Source: an uncultured Oscillospiraceae bacterium (GTDB lineage Bacteria; Bacillota; Clostridia; Oscillospirales; Oscillospiraceae). Taken from it: a stretch of 37,780 bases of DNA. This document shows, in pieces, positions 29,088 to 36,247 of the stretch. Numbering within the stretch: the stretch's first letter is position 1; the number at the start of each line of letters is the position of its first letter. The stretch is from assembly GCA_910588135.1 (NCBI GenBank), contig CAJUOT010000011.1, positions 25,319 through 63,098 on the forward strand, read 5' to 3'. Position numbers and translations under genes: made by a program. The notes beneath the pieces were generated by a model. It was not told where the DNA came from, did no database searches, and worked only from the letters and a program-made list of their open reading frames with translations.

Positions 29088-29236
29088 GGACACCACCTCC
29101 ATCCGGAATGTATGCGCGGGCGGCGTGTCCCTATTAACGGAGAAAGGCGGCGCAGGCTGGGGCGCGGCTGACGGAATGTGGGGCCGTGCGAGGCATATCC
29201 CAGATCCCGAAGAAAAAGCGGGGAGAAATTTTTGAT

Positions 29237-29265
29237 TTGCCAAATGGAACAAAATGGTGTATGAT
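29237..29265 (+). promoter_or_regulatory. Promoter of the thioesterase gene
   Basis: TTGCCA at 29237-29242, 17 bases, TATGAT at 29260-29265, 29 bases before the start codon. Confidence 0.78.
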
Positions 29266-29294
29266 AGGAATATCCAAAAAATGGAGGGATTGTG

Positions 29295-29684
29295 ATGTCC
29301 ATTGCAATTGGCCTGAAAGGGCGGGCTGACAGTCTGGTTACGCCGATGAACACCGCCCGGGCCATGGGATCGGGTACAGTGCCTGTGTTTGCCACCCCCT
29401 GTATGGCGGCCCTGATGGAGAATGCCGCCGTCCAGGCTGTCCAACCAGAACTGGGGGAGGGAGAGAGCACAGTGGGCACCCGGTTGGACGTGACTCACGA
29501 TGCCGCGACCCCCATTGGCATGAAGGTGTGGGCGGAGGCGGAGCTCACGGAGGCGGACGGCCGAAAGCTGACCTTTTCTGTAACGGCGTTCGATGAGACG
29601 GGAAAGATCGGCGGAGGCACCCACCAGAGGGCTGTGGTCCAGGTAGACAGGTTCCTGGCCCGAACACAGGCAAAATGGAATTGA
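29295..29684 (+). CDS. FlK-like hot-dog thioesterase
   Basis: A 129-residue hot-dog-fold protein of the fluoroacetyl-CoA thioesterase (FlK) type. Visible family features are Phe-Ala-Thr-Pro-Cys-Met-Ala-Ala-Leu-Met-Glu (the Thr and Glu correspond to catalytic residues) and Val-Gly-Thr-Arg-Leu-Asp-Val-Thr-His (the His of the triad), followed by Phe-Asp-Glu-Thr-Gly-Lys-Ile-Gly-Gly-Gly-Thr-His-Gln-Arg. Most members in Clostridia are uncharacterised acyl-CoA thioesterases. ATG 29295 is six bases after GGAGGG; a GTG one codon earlier is closer to the site. It stands alone between a promoter and a terminator. Substrate unknown. Confidence 0.88.
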   Translation: MSIAIGLKGRADSLVTPMNTARAMGSGTVPVFATPCMAALMENAAVQAVQPELGEGESTVGTRLDVTHDAATPIGMKVWAEAELTEADGRKLTFSVTAFDETGKIGGGTHQRAVVQVDRFLARTQAKWN

Positions 29685-29689
29685 CGGAC

Positions 29690-29721
29690 AAAAAATTCCC
29701 GGAATGTCCCGGGAATTTTTT
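29690..29721. terminator. Intrinsic terminator after the thioesterase
   Basis: AAAAAATTCCCGG (29690-29702) pairs over 13 bp with CCGGGAATTTTTT (29709-29721). The A and T ends make it work in both directions. Confidence 0.93.
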
Positions 29722-29734
29722 GTGCCCTTCCGGC

Positions 29735-29786
29735 TTGACAAAAGCCCAGCGGCATGGTAGGATAATACTACACCCCAGGGGGGTGT
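29735..29786 (+). promoter_or_regulatory. csoR-copA promoter and operator
   Basis: TTGACA at 29735-29740, 17 bases, TAGGAT at 29758-29763. ACACCCC (29770-29776) and GGGGTGT (29780-29786) form an inverted repeat over the expected transcription start. The G/C-tract palindrome is of the type bound by CsoR repressors, so copper would relieve repression. Confidence 0.78.
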
Positions 29787-29807
29787 TATGACGGGGAGGG
29801 ACGGATT

Positions 29808-30068
29808 ATGATGGCTGACCAGAAAACGGTGCTCCGGCTGCTGAAAACCGCTCGCGGCCAGATGGACGGCATCATCAAAATGGTGGAGGAGGACCGGTAC
29901 TGCATGGACATTTCTCAGCAGGTTACCGCCGCCGGGGCTATGCTCCGCCGGACCAACCGGGAAATCCTCACCGCCCATCTGAAACACTGCGTGGAGCATG
30001 CCGGCAGCGACGCCGAACGGGCGGAGAAGATCGACGAATTGGTAAAGGCGCTGGAGAAGATCCTGTAA
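29808..30068 (+). CDS. csoR: CsoR-family copper-sensing repressor
   Basis: An 86-residue all-helical protein of the CsoR/RcnR family. The copper ligand set Cys-His-Cys is present: Cys in Arg-Tyr-Cys-Met-Asp-Ile (helix 2), then His and Cys in His-Leu-Lys-His-Cys-Val. The opening Leu-Leu-Lys-Thr-Ala-Arg-Gly-Gln-Met-Asp-Gly-Ile is also typical. Binding Cu(I) releases the repressor from DNA. Two ATG codons in tandem (29808, 29811) follow GGGGAGGG. It is followed 31 bases later by copA, and a G/C palindrome sits in front of it, so it probably represses the whole operon. Confidence 0.93.
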   Translation: MMADQKTVLRLLKTARGQMDGIIKMVEEDRYCMDISQQVTAAGAMLRRTNREILTAHLKHCVEHAGSDAERAEKIDELVKALEKIL

Positions 30069-30099
30069 GAAGCGCGACGATAGGCGAGGTGAACCCTAT

Positions 30100-32646
30100 A
30101 TGAAGCAAAAATTTAATGTCACCGGCATGACTTGCAGCGCCTGCTCTGCCCACGTGGACAAGGCGGTGCGCAAGCTGGACGGGGTGTGCGAGGTGAACGT
30201 CAACCTGCTGGGCGGCTCCATGACGGTGGACTGGGACGGGGAGCTCACCCCGGATCAGATTGTGTCCGCCGTGGAGAGGGCGGGGTACGGCGCATCCCTG
30301 CCCGCCACTGGGGAAGCTGGCGCGGCGGCCCAGGCCAGACCCGCCGCCAAAACCATGGAGGAGGATTTGAAGAGCATGAGGGCCCGGCTCGTCGCCTCCT
30401 TTGTGTTCCTCATCCCCCTGTTCTACCTGTCCATGGGGCACATGATGGGCTGGCCCATCCCCCATTTCTTCCACGGGGCGCAGAACGCCCTGACCTACGC
30501 CCTGACGCTCTTTCTGCTCACCCTGCCCATCATGGTCATCAACCAGAAATACTTCCGGGTGGGCTTCAAGACCCTGTTCCACCTGTCCCCCAACATGGAT
30601 TCCCTCATCGCCGTGGGCTCCGCCGCCGCCGTCATCTACGGCGTCGCCGCCCTGTACTGCATCGGCTGGGGGCTGGGCCATGGGGATATGGCCCTGGTGG
30701 AGCACTACTCCATGGACCTGTACTTCGAGTCCGCCGGCATGATCCTCACCCTCATCACCCTGGGCAAGTATCTGGAGACCCGCTCCAAGGGCAAAACCGG
30801 TCAGGCCATCGCCCGGATGATCGACCTCACCCCCAAGACCGCCGTCCTCCTCCGGGACGGCGTGGAGGTGGAGGTGCCGGTGGAGCAGGTGCGGGCGGGG
30901 GATCTGGTGCTGGTGCGGCCAGGGGCTTCCGTGCCGGTGGACGGCGTGGTGGTGGAGGGGGCGTCCAGCGTGGACGAGTCCGCCCTCACCGGCGAGTCCA
31001 TCCCGGCGGACAAGGGCCCCGGGGACACGGTGATCTCCGCCTCCATCAACAAGTCCGGCGTCCTCACCCTCCGGGCCACGAGGGTGGGGGAGGACACCAC
31101 CCTGGCCCAGATGATCCGGCTGGTGGACGAGGCGGCCTCGTCGAAAGCCCCCATCGCCAAGCTGGCGGACAGGGTCGCCGGGGTGTTTGTCCCGGTGGTG
31201 ATGGCAATCGCCCTGGTCACTGCCGTGGTGTGGATGCTCGCCACCGGCTCCATTGAGCGCTCGCTCACCTCCGGCGTGGCGGTGCTGGTGATCTCCTGCC
31301 CCTGCGCCCTGGGCCTTGCCACCCCCGTTGCTATTATGGTGGGCACCGGCAAGGGGGCCGAGCAGGGCATCCTGGTGAAGTCCGCCGAGGGGCTGGAGCA
31401 CCTGCGGTCCGTCACCACGGTGGTGCTGGACAAGACGGGCACCGTGACGGAGGGAAAGCCCAAGGTGACGGACGTGTACCCCCTGGGCGGCGCAACCGTG
31501 GAGGAGCTTTTGTGCGTGGCGGCGTCGCTGGAGAAGCCGTCGGAGCACCCCCTGGGCGGGGCCATTGTGGAGGAGGCGGCAAACCGCTCCATCCCCCTTG
31601 TCCCGGTGGAGAAATTTGAGGCTGTCCACGGCAAGGGCGTCCGGGGACGTATCCAGGGGGCAGGCTTTCTGGCGGGCAACGCCGCCATGCTGGCGGACGC
31701 CAAGGTGGAGCTGGGTCAGGACGCCATGATCGCTGACGGGCTGGCCCGGCAGGGCAAGACGCCGATGTTTTTCGTCCAGGACGGCAGGCCCATCGGCATC
31801 ATCGCCGTGGCGGACACGGTGAAGGAGACCAGCCGCGCCGCCATCGAAGGCTTCCAAAAGCTGGGACTGAAGGTGGTGATGCTCACCGGCGACAACAAGC
31901 GCACTGCCGAGGCCATCGGCCGCGAGCTGGGCCTGACGGAGGTAGTGTCCGAGGTGCTCCCCGCGGACAAGGAGCGGCAGATCGCCGCCCTGCAGGAGCG
32001 GGGGGAGAAGGTCGCCATGGTGGGAGACGGCATCAACGACGCGCCCGCCCTGGCCCGGGCGGACGTGGGTCTGGCCATCGGCGCGGGAGCGGATGTGGCC
32101 ATTGAGAGCGCCGACATCGTGCTGATGAAGTCCGACCTGACGGATGCGGTGACGGCGGTGGAGCTGTCCCGAGCCACCATCCGCAACGTGAAGCAGAACC
32201 TGTTCTGGGCATTTTTCTACAACGCCGTATGTATCCCTGTGGCGGCGGGGCTGCTGGCCGTTTGGGGCGGACCCCAGCTCAACCCCATGATTGCCGGGGC
32301 GGCCATGAGCTTCAGCTCAGTGTGCGTGGTGGGCAACGCCCTGCGCCTGCGGTTTTTCAAGCCCGGCATTCAGCGGGAGGCCGCACAAAGTGACGTGAAA
32401 TCCGGCGAAAACACCGCCGTTGAAGTGAAAGGAGAACAAAATGTTATGGAAAAGAAAGTCATTATTGAGGGCATGATGTGCCAGCACTGCCGTGCCCACG
32501 TGGACAAGGCGCTCAACGCCATCCCCGGGGCTGCCGCCACTGTGAACCTGGACAGCAAGACCGCCACGGTGTCCGGCGACGTGTCCGACGAGGCCATCCG
32601 CGCCGCCGTGGAGGAGGCCGGATATCAGGTGGTCAGCATTTCCTGA
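30100..32646 (+). CDS. copA: Copper-exporting P1B ATPase with C-terminal CopZ domain
   Basis: An 848-residue P1B-type ATPase that exports Cu(I). An N-terminal heavy-metal domain has Gly-Met-Thr-Cys-Ser-Ala-Cys (Cys12, Cys15). Eight membrane helices are expected, with Cys-Pro-Cys at 400-402 in the transport site. The actuator motif is Thr-Gly-Glu-Ser, the phosphorylated Asp444 lies in Asp-Lys-Thr-Gly-Thr, His-Pro is in Ser-Glu-His-Pro-Leu-Gly, and the hinge is Gly-Asp-Gly-Ile-Asn-Asp. After the last helix a linker leads to a second heavy-metal domain (about 783-848) with Gly-Met-Met-Cys-Gln-His-Cys. This looks like a fused copper chaperone CopZ. Inside the frame, AAAGGAG (32428-32434) stands 11 bases before the in-frame ATG 32446, so free CopZ could be made too. 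Confidence 0.95.
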   Translation: MKQKFNVTGMTCSACSAHVDKAVRKLDGVCEVNVNLLGGSMTVDWDGELTPDQIVSAVERAGYGASLPATGEAGAAAQARPAAKTMEEDLKSMRARLVASFVFLIPLFYLSMGHMMGWPIPHFFHGAQNALTYALTLFLLTLPIMVINQKYFRVGFKTLFHLSPNMDSLIAVGSAAAVIYGVAALYCIGWGLGHGDMALVEHYSMDLYFESAGMILTLITLGKYLETRSKGKTGQAIARMIDLTPKTAVLLRDGVEVEVPVEQVRAGDLVLVRPGASVPVDGVVVEGASSVDESALTGESIPADKGPGDTVISASINKSGVLTLRATRVGEDTTLAQMIRLVDEAASSKAPIAKLADRVAGVFVPVVMAIALVTAVVWMLATGSIERSLTSGVAVLVISCPCALGLATPVAIMVGTGKGAEQGILVKSAEGLEHLRSVTTVVLDKTGTVTEGKPKVTDVYPLGGATVEELLCVAASLEKPSEHPLGGAIVEEAANRSIPLVPVEKFEAVHGKGVRGRIQGAGFLAGNAAMLADAKVELGQDAMIADGLARQGKTPMFFVQDGRPIGIIAVADTVKETSRAAIEGFQKLGLKVVMLTGDNKRTAEAIGRELGLTEVVSEVLPADKERQIAALQERGEKVAMVGDGINDAPALARADVGLAIGAGADVAIESADIVLMKSDLTDAVTAVELSRATIRNVKQNLFWAFFYNAVCIPVAAGLLAVWGGPQLNPMIAGAAMSFSSVCVVGNALRLRFFKPGIQREAAQSDVKSGENTAVEVKGEQNVMEKKVIIEGMMCQHCRAHVDKALNAIPGAAATVNLDSKTATVSGDVSDEAIRAAVEEAGYQVVSIS

Positions 32647-32661
32647 GCGAAACGAAAAAAT

Positions 32662-32697
32662 CCCGGCGCGGTCTGGATGGCCGCGCCGGGGTTTTTT
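32662..32697. terminator. Intrinsic terminator of the csoR-copA operon
   Basis: CCCGGCGCGG (32662-32671) pairs with CCGCGCCGGG (32681-32690), loop of nine, then TTTTTT (32692-32697). An A-tract on the left lets it also end the minus-strand genes that converge here. Confidence 0.94.
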
Positions 32698-32699
32698 CT

Positions 32700-33155
32700 T
32701 TACGGGATAAAGTTGATGACGGTAGAGACCAGGTGGCACGTCGCGAAGCCGGTCGCCGCCAGCAGGGCGGGGGCGTTTTTCTGCACCAGCGCAAAGATGA
32801 GGAACGCTCCGCAGGGGGCAAGGCACAGGTCAAGAACCACGGCAGCGTTGGTAATCCCGGCGTAATGGGCGGTCCATCCGGCAAAGTACAGTACGACACA
32901 AGCAGCTGTACCCGCCACCAATCCGCGCTTTATGGGCCTGTCCCGTGTGATGTTTATTACCACACACAGCGCCGCCGCCATGACGATTTGAAAGACCTGC
33001 CCCGCGCCGTCCAGCAGGGGCGTGACGGACTCCGCCCGCAGAATATCGTTGGGCGCGGGAACCGAGAACCACAGGAAATTGGGGAGCATGATCGCCAGAA
33101 ACAGCCCCAGTCCCCAGGGGTCAAAGCCCAGTCTGTAATTTTTACGGCTCCACAT
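32700..33155 (-). CDS. Small integral membrane protein, unknown function
   Basis: A 151-residue polytopic protein with four or five hydrophobic helices (about 14-32, 53-72, 79-100, 103-121 and 125-150) separated by short basic loops. The start ATG 33155 shares one base with the stop of the upstream acetyltransferase gene (TAATG), with GGAGC before it. A TTG at 33167 is possible but less likely. The motif Trp-Gly-Leu-Gly-Leu-Phe-Leu-Ala-Ile-Met-Leu-Pro-Asn-Phe resembles small uncharacterised membrane proteins of Firmicutes. No catalytic motif seen. It is the last gene of an rluA-GNAT-membrane protein operon. Confidence 0.75.
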   Translation of the reverse strand: MWSRKNYRLGFDPWGLGLFLAIMLPNFLWFSVPAPNDILRAESVTPLLDGAGQVFQIVMAAALCVVINITRDRPIKRGLVAGTAACVVLYFAGWTAHYAGITNAAVVLDLCLAPCGAFLIFALVQKNAPALLAATGFATCHLVSTVINFIP

Positions 33156-33616
33156 TACGCGCTCCAATGGCGGACGTACATCCGGGACGGCTCGTCCTCC
33201 CCCTCCCCCTGGGCCATGCAGAGGAATGTCCAGCCGTACCGCTCGTAAAAGGCTGTGTGGTCGGTGAGCAGGTACAGGGTGCCCACCCCCAGCCCCGCCA
33301 TGTCCTCACAGACGTGGTTCAGCAGCGCCCCGGCGACGCCCTGGCAGCGGCACGCCTCCTCCGTGTACACCGCGCACACGTTGGGGGCCAGGTCCTTGCG
33401 GTCGTGGAAGTCGTTCTCAATGACGCCCAGACCGCCGATGATCTCTCCGCTCCCCATTGCCAGATACCACTGGGGAACCGAGCCTTCGCCTTTGAGGCAC
33501 GCCTCCATGCTCTCCCGATAGGCCTCCAGGGGCACGCCCCATTTTTCGTGGAACCACGCCGCCGCCCGCTCCAAAAGCTCCGGCCGCTCCCGCAGGTTCA
33601 AAATCTCATAATCCAT
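33155..33616 (-). CDS. GNAT-family N-acetyltransferase
   Basis: A 153-residue GNAT enzyme. The acetyl-CoA binding motif A is readable near residues 75-105: Val-Cys-Ala-Val-Tyr-Thr, then Cys-Arg-Cys-Gln-Gly-Val-Ala-Gly-Ala-Leu-Leu (Gln/Arg-x-x-Gly-x-Gly/Ala type). The motif B end is Thr-Ala-Phe-Tyr-Glu-Arg-Tyr-Gly-Trp, a common GNAT feature. The start ATG 33616 lies inside the end of the rluA-like gene (11-base overlap) with GGAGG upstream. Its substrate is unknown; two Cys residues in motif A are slightly unusual. Confidence 0.9.
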   Translation of the reverse strand: MDYEILNLRERPELLERAAAWFHEKWGVPLEAYRESMEACLKGEGSVPQWYLAMGSGEIIGGLGVIENDFHDRKDLAPNVCAVYTEEACRCQGVAGALLNHVCEDMAGLGVGTLYLLTDHTAFYERYGWTFLCMAQGEGEDEPSRMYVRHWSA

Positions 33617-34586
33617 TTCCGTGTTCCTCCTTTGGGAAATACTCGTTGACGAAATCCACGTCCTCCACCGTCCACTCCCGTCCGTTCAGGCGCTCCAGGC
33701 ACCCCGCGTCCGTGGTGAACTGGAATTTCAGCTTGTAGGAGTACAGCGCCTGAAACTTCCGGTCAAACCGCCTGTTATCTTGTTCCCGGCCATACTTGCC
33801 GTCCCCCAGCAGAGGGTGGCCCGCGGCGGCGAACTGGGCACGGATCTGGTGGGTGCGCCCGGTGATCAGGTCGCACTCCATCAGGGACAGCCCGTTCCGG
33901 GTTTCCAGTGTGCGGTATAGGGTCACCGCTGTTTTTCCGCCGGGGACGGGATGGCCGTACACCTTTACCTGGGCCTTGTCCTCGTTTTTTAAAATGTATC
34001 CCTTCAGCTGGCCCTCCCGGGGTTTCATGACCCCGTGGACCGCGCACAGGTACAGCTTTTGCAGTTCCCGGTCCCGGATCTTCTGATTCATCACCCGCAG
34101 GGCCTCGGCGGTTTTGGCGGCGATGACGATGCCCCCGGTGTTGCGGTCGATGCGGTTGCAGAGCGCCGGGGCGAAGGAGTTCTCCCAGTAGGGGGACCAC
34201 TCCTTTTTCTGGTAGAGATAGGCCTGGATGTGGGTGATGAGGGTATTCACCCGCTCCTTCTCGTCGGGGTGGACCACCATGCCCGGGCGCTTGTTGAGAA
34301 GCATGATGTGTTCGTCCTCATATAGAATATCCAGCTGGGGCTTGAAGACTGACAGGAACGCGTTTTCACGGGTGGGTTTCTCAAAAAACTCGTCGTTGAT
34401 ATACAGCTGGAGCAGGTCGCCTTTCTGGAGGCGCACGTCCCGATTGGAGCCTTTGCCGTTCACCTTCACCCGCTTGAGCCGGATGTATTTCTGGGCCAGC
34501 GGGGCGGGGAGAAGGGGCAGGGTCTTGGCAATCCAGCGGTCCAGCCGCTGGCCCGCGTCGTTGGGGCCGATGGTGAATTCCTTCAT
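33606..34586 (-). CDS. RluA-family 23S/tRNA pseudouridine synthase
   Basis: A 326-residue pseudouridine synthase. An S4 RNA-binding domain forms the N-terminus (about 12-75, with Gln-Arg-Leu-Asp-Arg-Trp and Val-Lys-Val-Asn-Gly). The catalytic domain has Asn-Arg-Ile-Asp-Arg-Asn-Thr-Gly-Gly, where the Asp is the catalytic residue of the RluA family motif (usually His-Arg-Leu-Asp-x-x-Thr-Ser-Gly). Gly-Arg-Thr-His-Gln-Ile-Arg follows near 245. ATG 34586 has GGAGGAGG upstream and its own promoter. The exact target uridine cannot be told. It is the first gene of a three-gene overlapping operon. Confidence 0.92.
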   Translation of the reverse strand: MKEFTIGPNDAGQRLDRWIAKTLPLLPAPLAQKYIRLKRVKVNGKGSNRDVRLQKGDLLQLYINDEFFEKPTRENAFLSVFKPQLDILYEDEHIMLLNKRPGMVVHPDEKERVNTLITHIQAYLYQKKEWSPYWENSFAPALCNRIDRNTGGIVIAAKTAEALRVMNQKIRDRELQKLYLCAVHGVMKPREGQLKGYILKNEDKAQVKVYGHPVPGGKTAVTLYRTLETRNGLSLMECDLITGRTHQIRAQFAAAGHPLLGDGKYGREQDNRRFDRKFQALYSYKLKFQFTTDAGCLERLNGREWTVEDVDFVNEYFPKEEHGNGL

Positions 34587-34625
34587 AGGGCGCGCCTCCT
34601 CCGGGATGAGTTGAAGTTCCCGGAC

Positions 34626-34654
34626 ATTGTAGCAGAAAACGGGGGAAAAGGCAA
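34626..34654 (-). promoter_or_regulatory. Promoter of the rluA-like operon
   Basis: Minus strand TTGCCT (34654-34649), 17 bases, TACAAT (34631-34626), 40 bases before ATG 34586. The -35 overlaps the tail of the upstream terminator. Confidence 0.75.
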
Positions 34655-34680
34655 GGGAGCACGGCAAGTGCCGCGCTCCC
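34646..34680 (-). terminator. Terminator after the CatB-like gene
   Basis: Minus strand GGGAGCGCGGC (34680-34670), loop ACTT, GCCGTGCTCCC (34665-34655), then TTGCCTTTT. One mismatch lies in the stem. The tail doubles as the -35 of the next promoter. Confidence 0.75.
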
Positions 34681-34687
34681 GCTTGCT

Positions 34688-35314
34688 TTATTCTAAATGT
34701 TGGATATCGCCGGACTGGATGGCCTCCAAATTGGCGGCGATGCGTTCCGGCGGCCAGTCCCACCACCGCAGCTCCAGCAGCGCCTTGATGACGTCGCCGC
34801 TGAACCGCTTCCGAATGGGTCTGGCCGGGACGCCGCCCACGATGGTATAGGGCGGTACGTCCCCCGCCACTACGGCCCGGGCGCCGATGATGGCCCCGTC
34901 GCCGATGGTGACGCCCGCCAGGATCACGGCCTCGTAGCCGATCCACACGTCGCTGCCCACTACGATGTCCCCTTTGTTGTCCCAGGCCCGGGAGACATTC
35001 CCCACAGGAAGTCCCCACTCCTCGAAGAAGATGGGAAAGGGATAGGTGGACAGGCTGTCCAGGGCATGGTTGGCGCTGTTGAACAGGAACTTCGCGCCGC
35101 AGGCGATGGAGCAGAACTTGCCAATGGTCAGCCGCTCATGGTTGACGGGGTAGTGGTAAAGCACATTGTTTTTCTGGAAGTCCCTGGGGTTGCGGACAAA
35201 GTCGTCGTAGGTGGTGTACGCCCCTATGGTGATGGAGGGGTCGGACACCACGTTTTGCAGGTAGACGGTGCTGCGCCCCTGGGAGCGGGGATAAATTTTC
35301 CATTGCGGGATCAT
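34688..35314 (-). CDS. CatB/Vat-like xenobiotic O-acetyltransferase
   Basis: A 208-residue left-handed beta-helix acetyltransferase of the XAT group (CatB-type chloramphenicol and Vat-type streptogramin acetyltransferases). Typical features are Tyr-His-Tyr-Pro-Val-Asn near 55, Leu-Thr-Ile-Gly-Lys-Phe-Cys-Ser-Ile, the catalytic His in Ser-Ala-Asn-His, Asp-Val-Trp-Ile-Gly-Tyr-Glu-Ala, hexapeptide repeats such as Ile-Gly-Asp-Gly-Ala-Ile-Ile-Gly, and the end Leu-Leu-Glu-Leu-Arg-Trp-Trp-Asp-Trp-Pro. ATG 35314 follows AGGAGG and lies behind a good promoter. Many chromosomal members are of unknown substrate; antibiotic resistance cannot be claimed from sequence alone. Confidence 0.9.
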   Translation of the reverse strand: MIPQWKIYPRSQGRSTVYLQNVVSDPSITIGAYTTYDDFVRNPRDFQKNNVLYHYPVNHERLTIGKFCSIACGAKFLFNSANHALDSLSTYPFPIFFEEWGLPVGNVSRAWDNKGDIVVGSDVWIGYEAVILAGVTIGDGAIIGARAVVAGDVPPYTIVGGVPARPIRKRFSGDVIKALLELRWWDWPPERIAANLEAIQSGDIQHLE

Positions 35315-35410
35315 CTGATAACCTCCTGAAGATCGTTTTATTTTCTGACGATCCCGCAAAAGGCAATGCATCGCTTCACGCATACCACCCCAATTGGTAA
35401 GGATGAGGCA

Positions 35411-35439
35411 AGTATAGCACAGGGCGCGGCGATCTTCAA
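35411..35439 (-). promoter_or_regulatory. Promoter of the CatB-like gene
   Basis: Minus strand TTGAAG (35439-35434), 17 bases, TATACT (35416-35411). The leader to ATG 35314 is about 90 nt and contains no obvious peptide gene with a strong ribosome site. Confidence 0.78.
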
Positions 35440-35443
35440 GCGG

Positions 35444-36157
35444 CTATAGGGCCTTCCTCTGTTTTTCTTCCCTCATCCGCCGGTGCAGGCACTCCAGCGC
35501 GTCGGACAGCCCGCCCAGGTGGTCGATGAGCCCCAGTTCCACCGCCTCCTTGCCGTAGATGACGCTGCCCACGTCGGCGGCCATCTCACCGGTGTTGAGC
35601 ATCAGGTGCTCGAACTCCTCCCGGCTGATCCGGCTGTTGCGGGTGACGAAGTCGCAGATGCGGTCCTGAATGCGCTCAAAGTAGTGGAAGGTCTGGCTCA
35701 CCCCGATGACCAGCCCGTTGAGCCGAACCGGATGGATGGTCATGGCCCCGGAGGGGACGATGAAGGATTCCTTGGCGGCCACCGCCAGGGGCACCCCGAT
35801 GGAGTGTCCGCCCCCCAGCACCAGAGATACGGTGGGCTTGGACATACCGGAGATCATCTCCGCGATGGCGAGGCCCGCCTCAATGTCGCCCCCCATGGTG
35901 TTGAGCAGGATCAGCAGGCCGTCCGCCTCGTCGCTTTCCTCCACGGCGGTGAGCAGGGGCAGAACGTGCTCGTACTTGGTGGTCTTGGCCCCGGAGTGCT
36001 CCTCCTGATGGCCCTCGATGGTGCCCACGATGGTGAGTGTGTGAATGGTGCCGTCCTCCGTCTTGACGGTGCTGGACCCCAGGTCCACGATGTCCTGCCG
36101 GAGCTGGTCCTGCTCCTCATTTTCGCCGCGTTCCGTTGGCTTGGTCTCCTCAGTCAT
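35444..36157 (-). CDS. tepA: ClpP-fold serine protease, TepA/YmfB-like
   Basis: A 237-residue ClpP/crotonase-fold protein of the TepA (translocation-enhancing) type. The N-terminal 40 residues are acidic and likely disordered. The core has Leu-Ile-Leu-Leu-Asn-Thr-Met-Gly-Gly-Asp near 84, the nucleophile in Gly-Gly-Gly-His-Ser-Ile-Gly-Val-Pro-Leu near 115, and the catalytic His in Met-Thr-Ile-His-Pro near 141. It is cytoplasmic, with no signal peptide. Its ribosome binding site GGGGGG lies inside the right arm of the hairpin at 36160-36203. The gene follows the M18 aminopeptidase on the same strand. Confidence 0.9.
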   Translation of the reverse strand: MTEETKPTERGENEEQDQLRQDIVDLGSSTVKTEDGTIHTLTIVGTIEGHQEEHSGAKTTKYEHVLPLLTAVEESDEADGLLILLNTMGGDIEAGLAIAEMISGMSKPTVSLVLGGGHSIGVPLAVAAKESFIVPSGAMTIHPVRLNGLVIGVSQTFHYFERIQDRICDFVTRNSRISREEFEHLMLNTGEMAADVGSVIYGKEAVELGLIDHLGGLSDALECLHRRMREEKQRKAL

Positions 36158-36159
36158 GG

Positions 36160-36203
36160 AAAACCCCCCTTTTGCGGTAGCTTTTCCGCAAAAGGGGGGT
36201 TTT
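36160..36203 (-). terminator. Perfect 18-bp terminator that contains the tepA ribosome site
   Basis: Positions 36160-36177 pair without mismatch with 36186-36203 (C6 against G6, T4 against A4), loop of eight, ending in four T on either strand. It ends the aminopeptidase transcript. The run GGGGGG six bases before the tepA ATG is part of the stem, so any readthrough RNA would hide the ribosome site. Confidence 0.88.
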
Positions 36204-36247
36204 ATCCGTTCAGCTGTCCGGGCCGACAGGCTCCGAATGGATCATGC

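Noticed and set aside
29107..29114. CATACATT before sigK as a sigma-E -10 element
   Set aside because: No fitting -35 lies 13-15 bases upstream and the start point would fall on the ribosome site, so I did not annotate it.
34688..35314. Calling the acetyltransferase an antibiotic resistance gene (vat or catB)
   Set aside because: The family includes many chromosomal enzymes of unknown substrate and the sequence alone does not show drug specificity.
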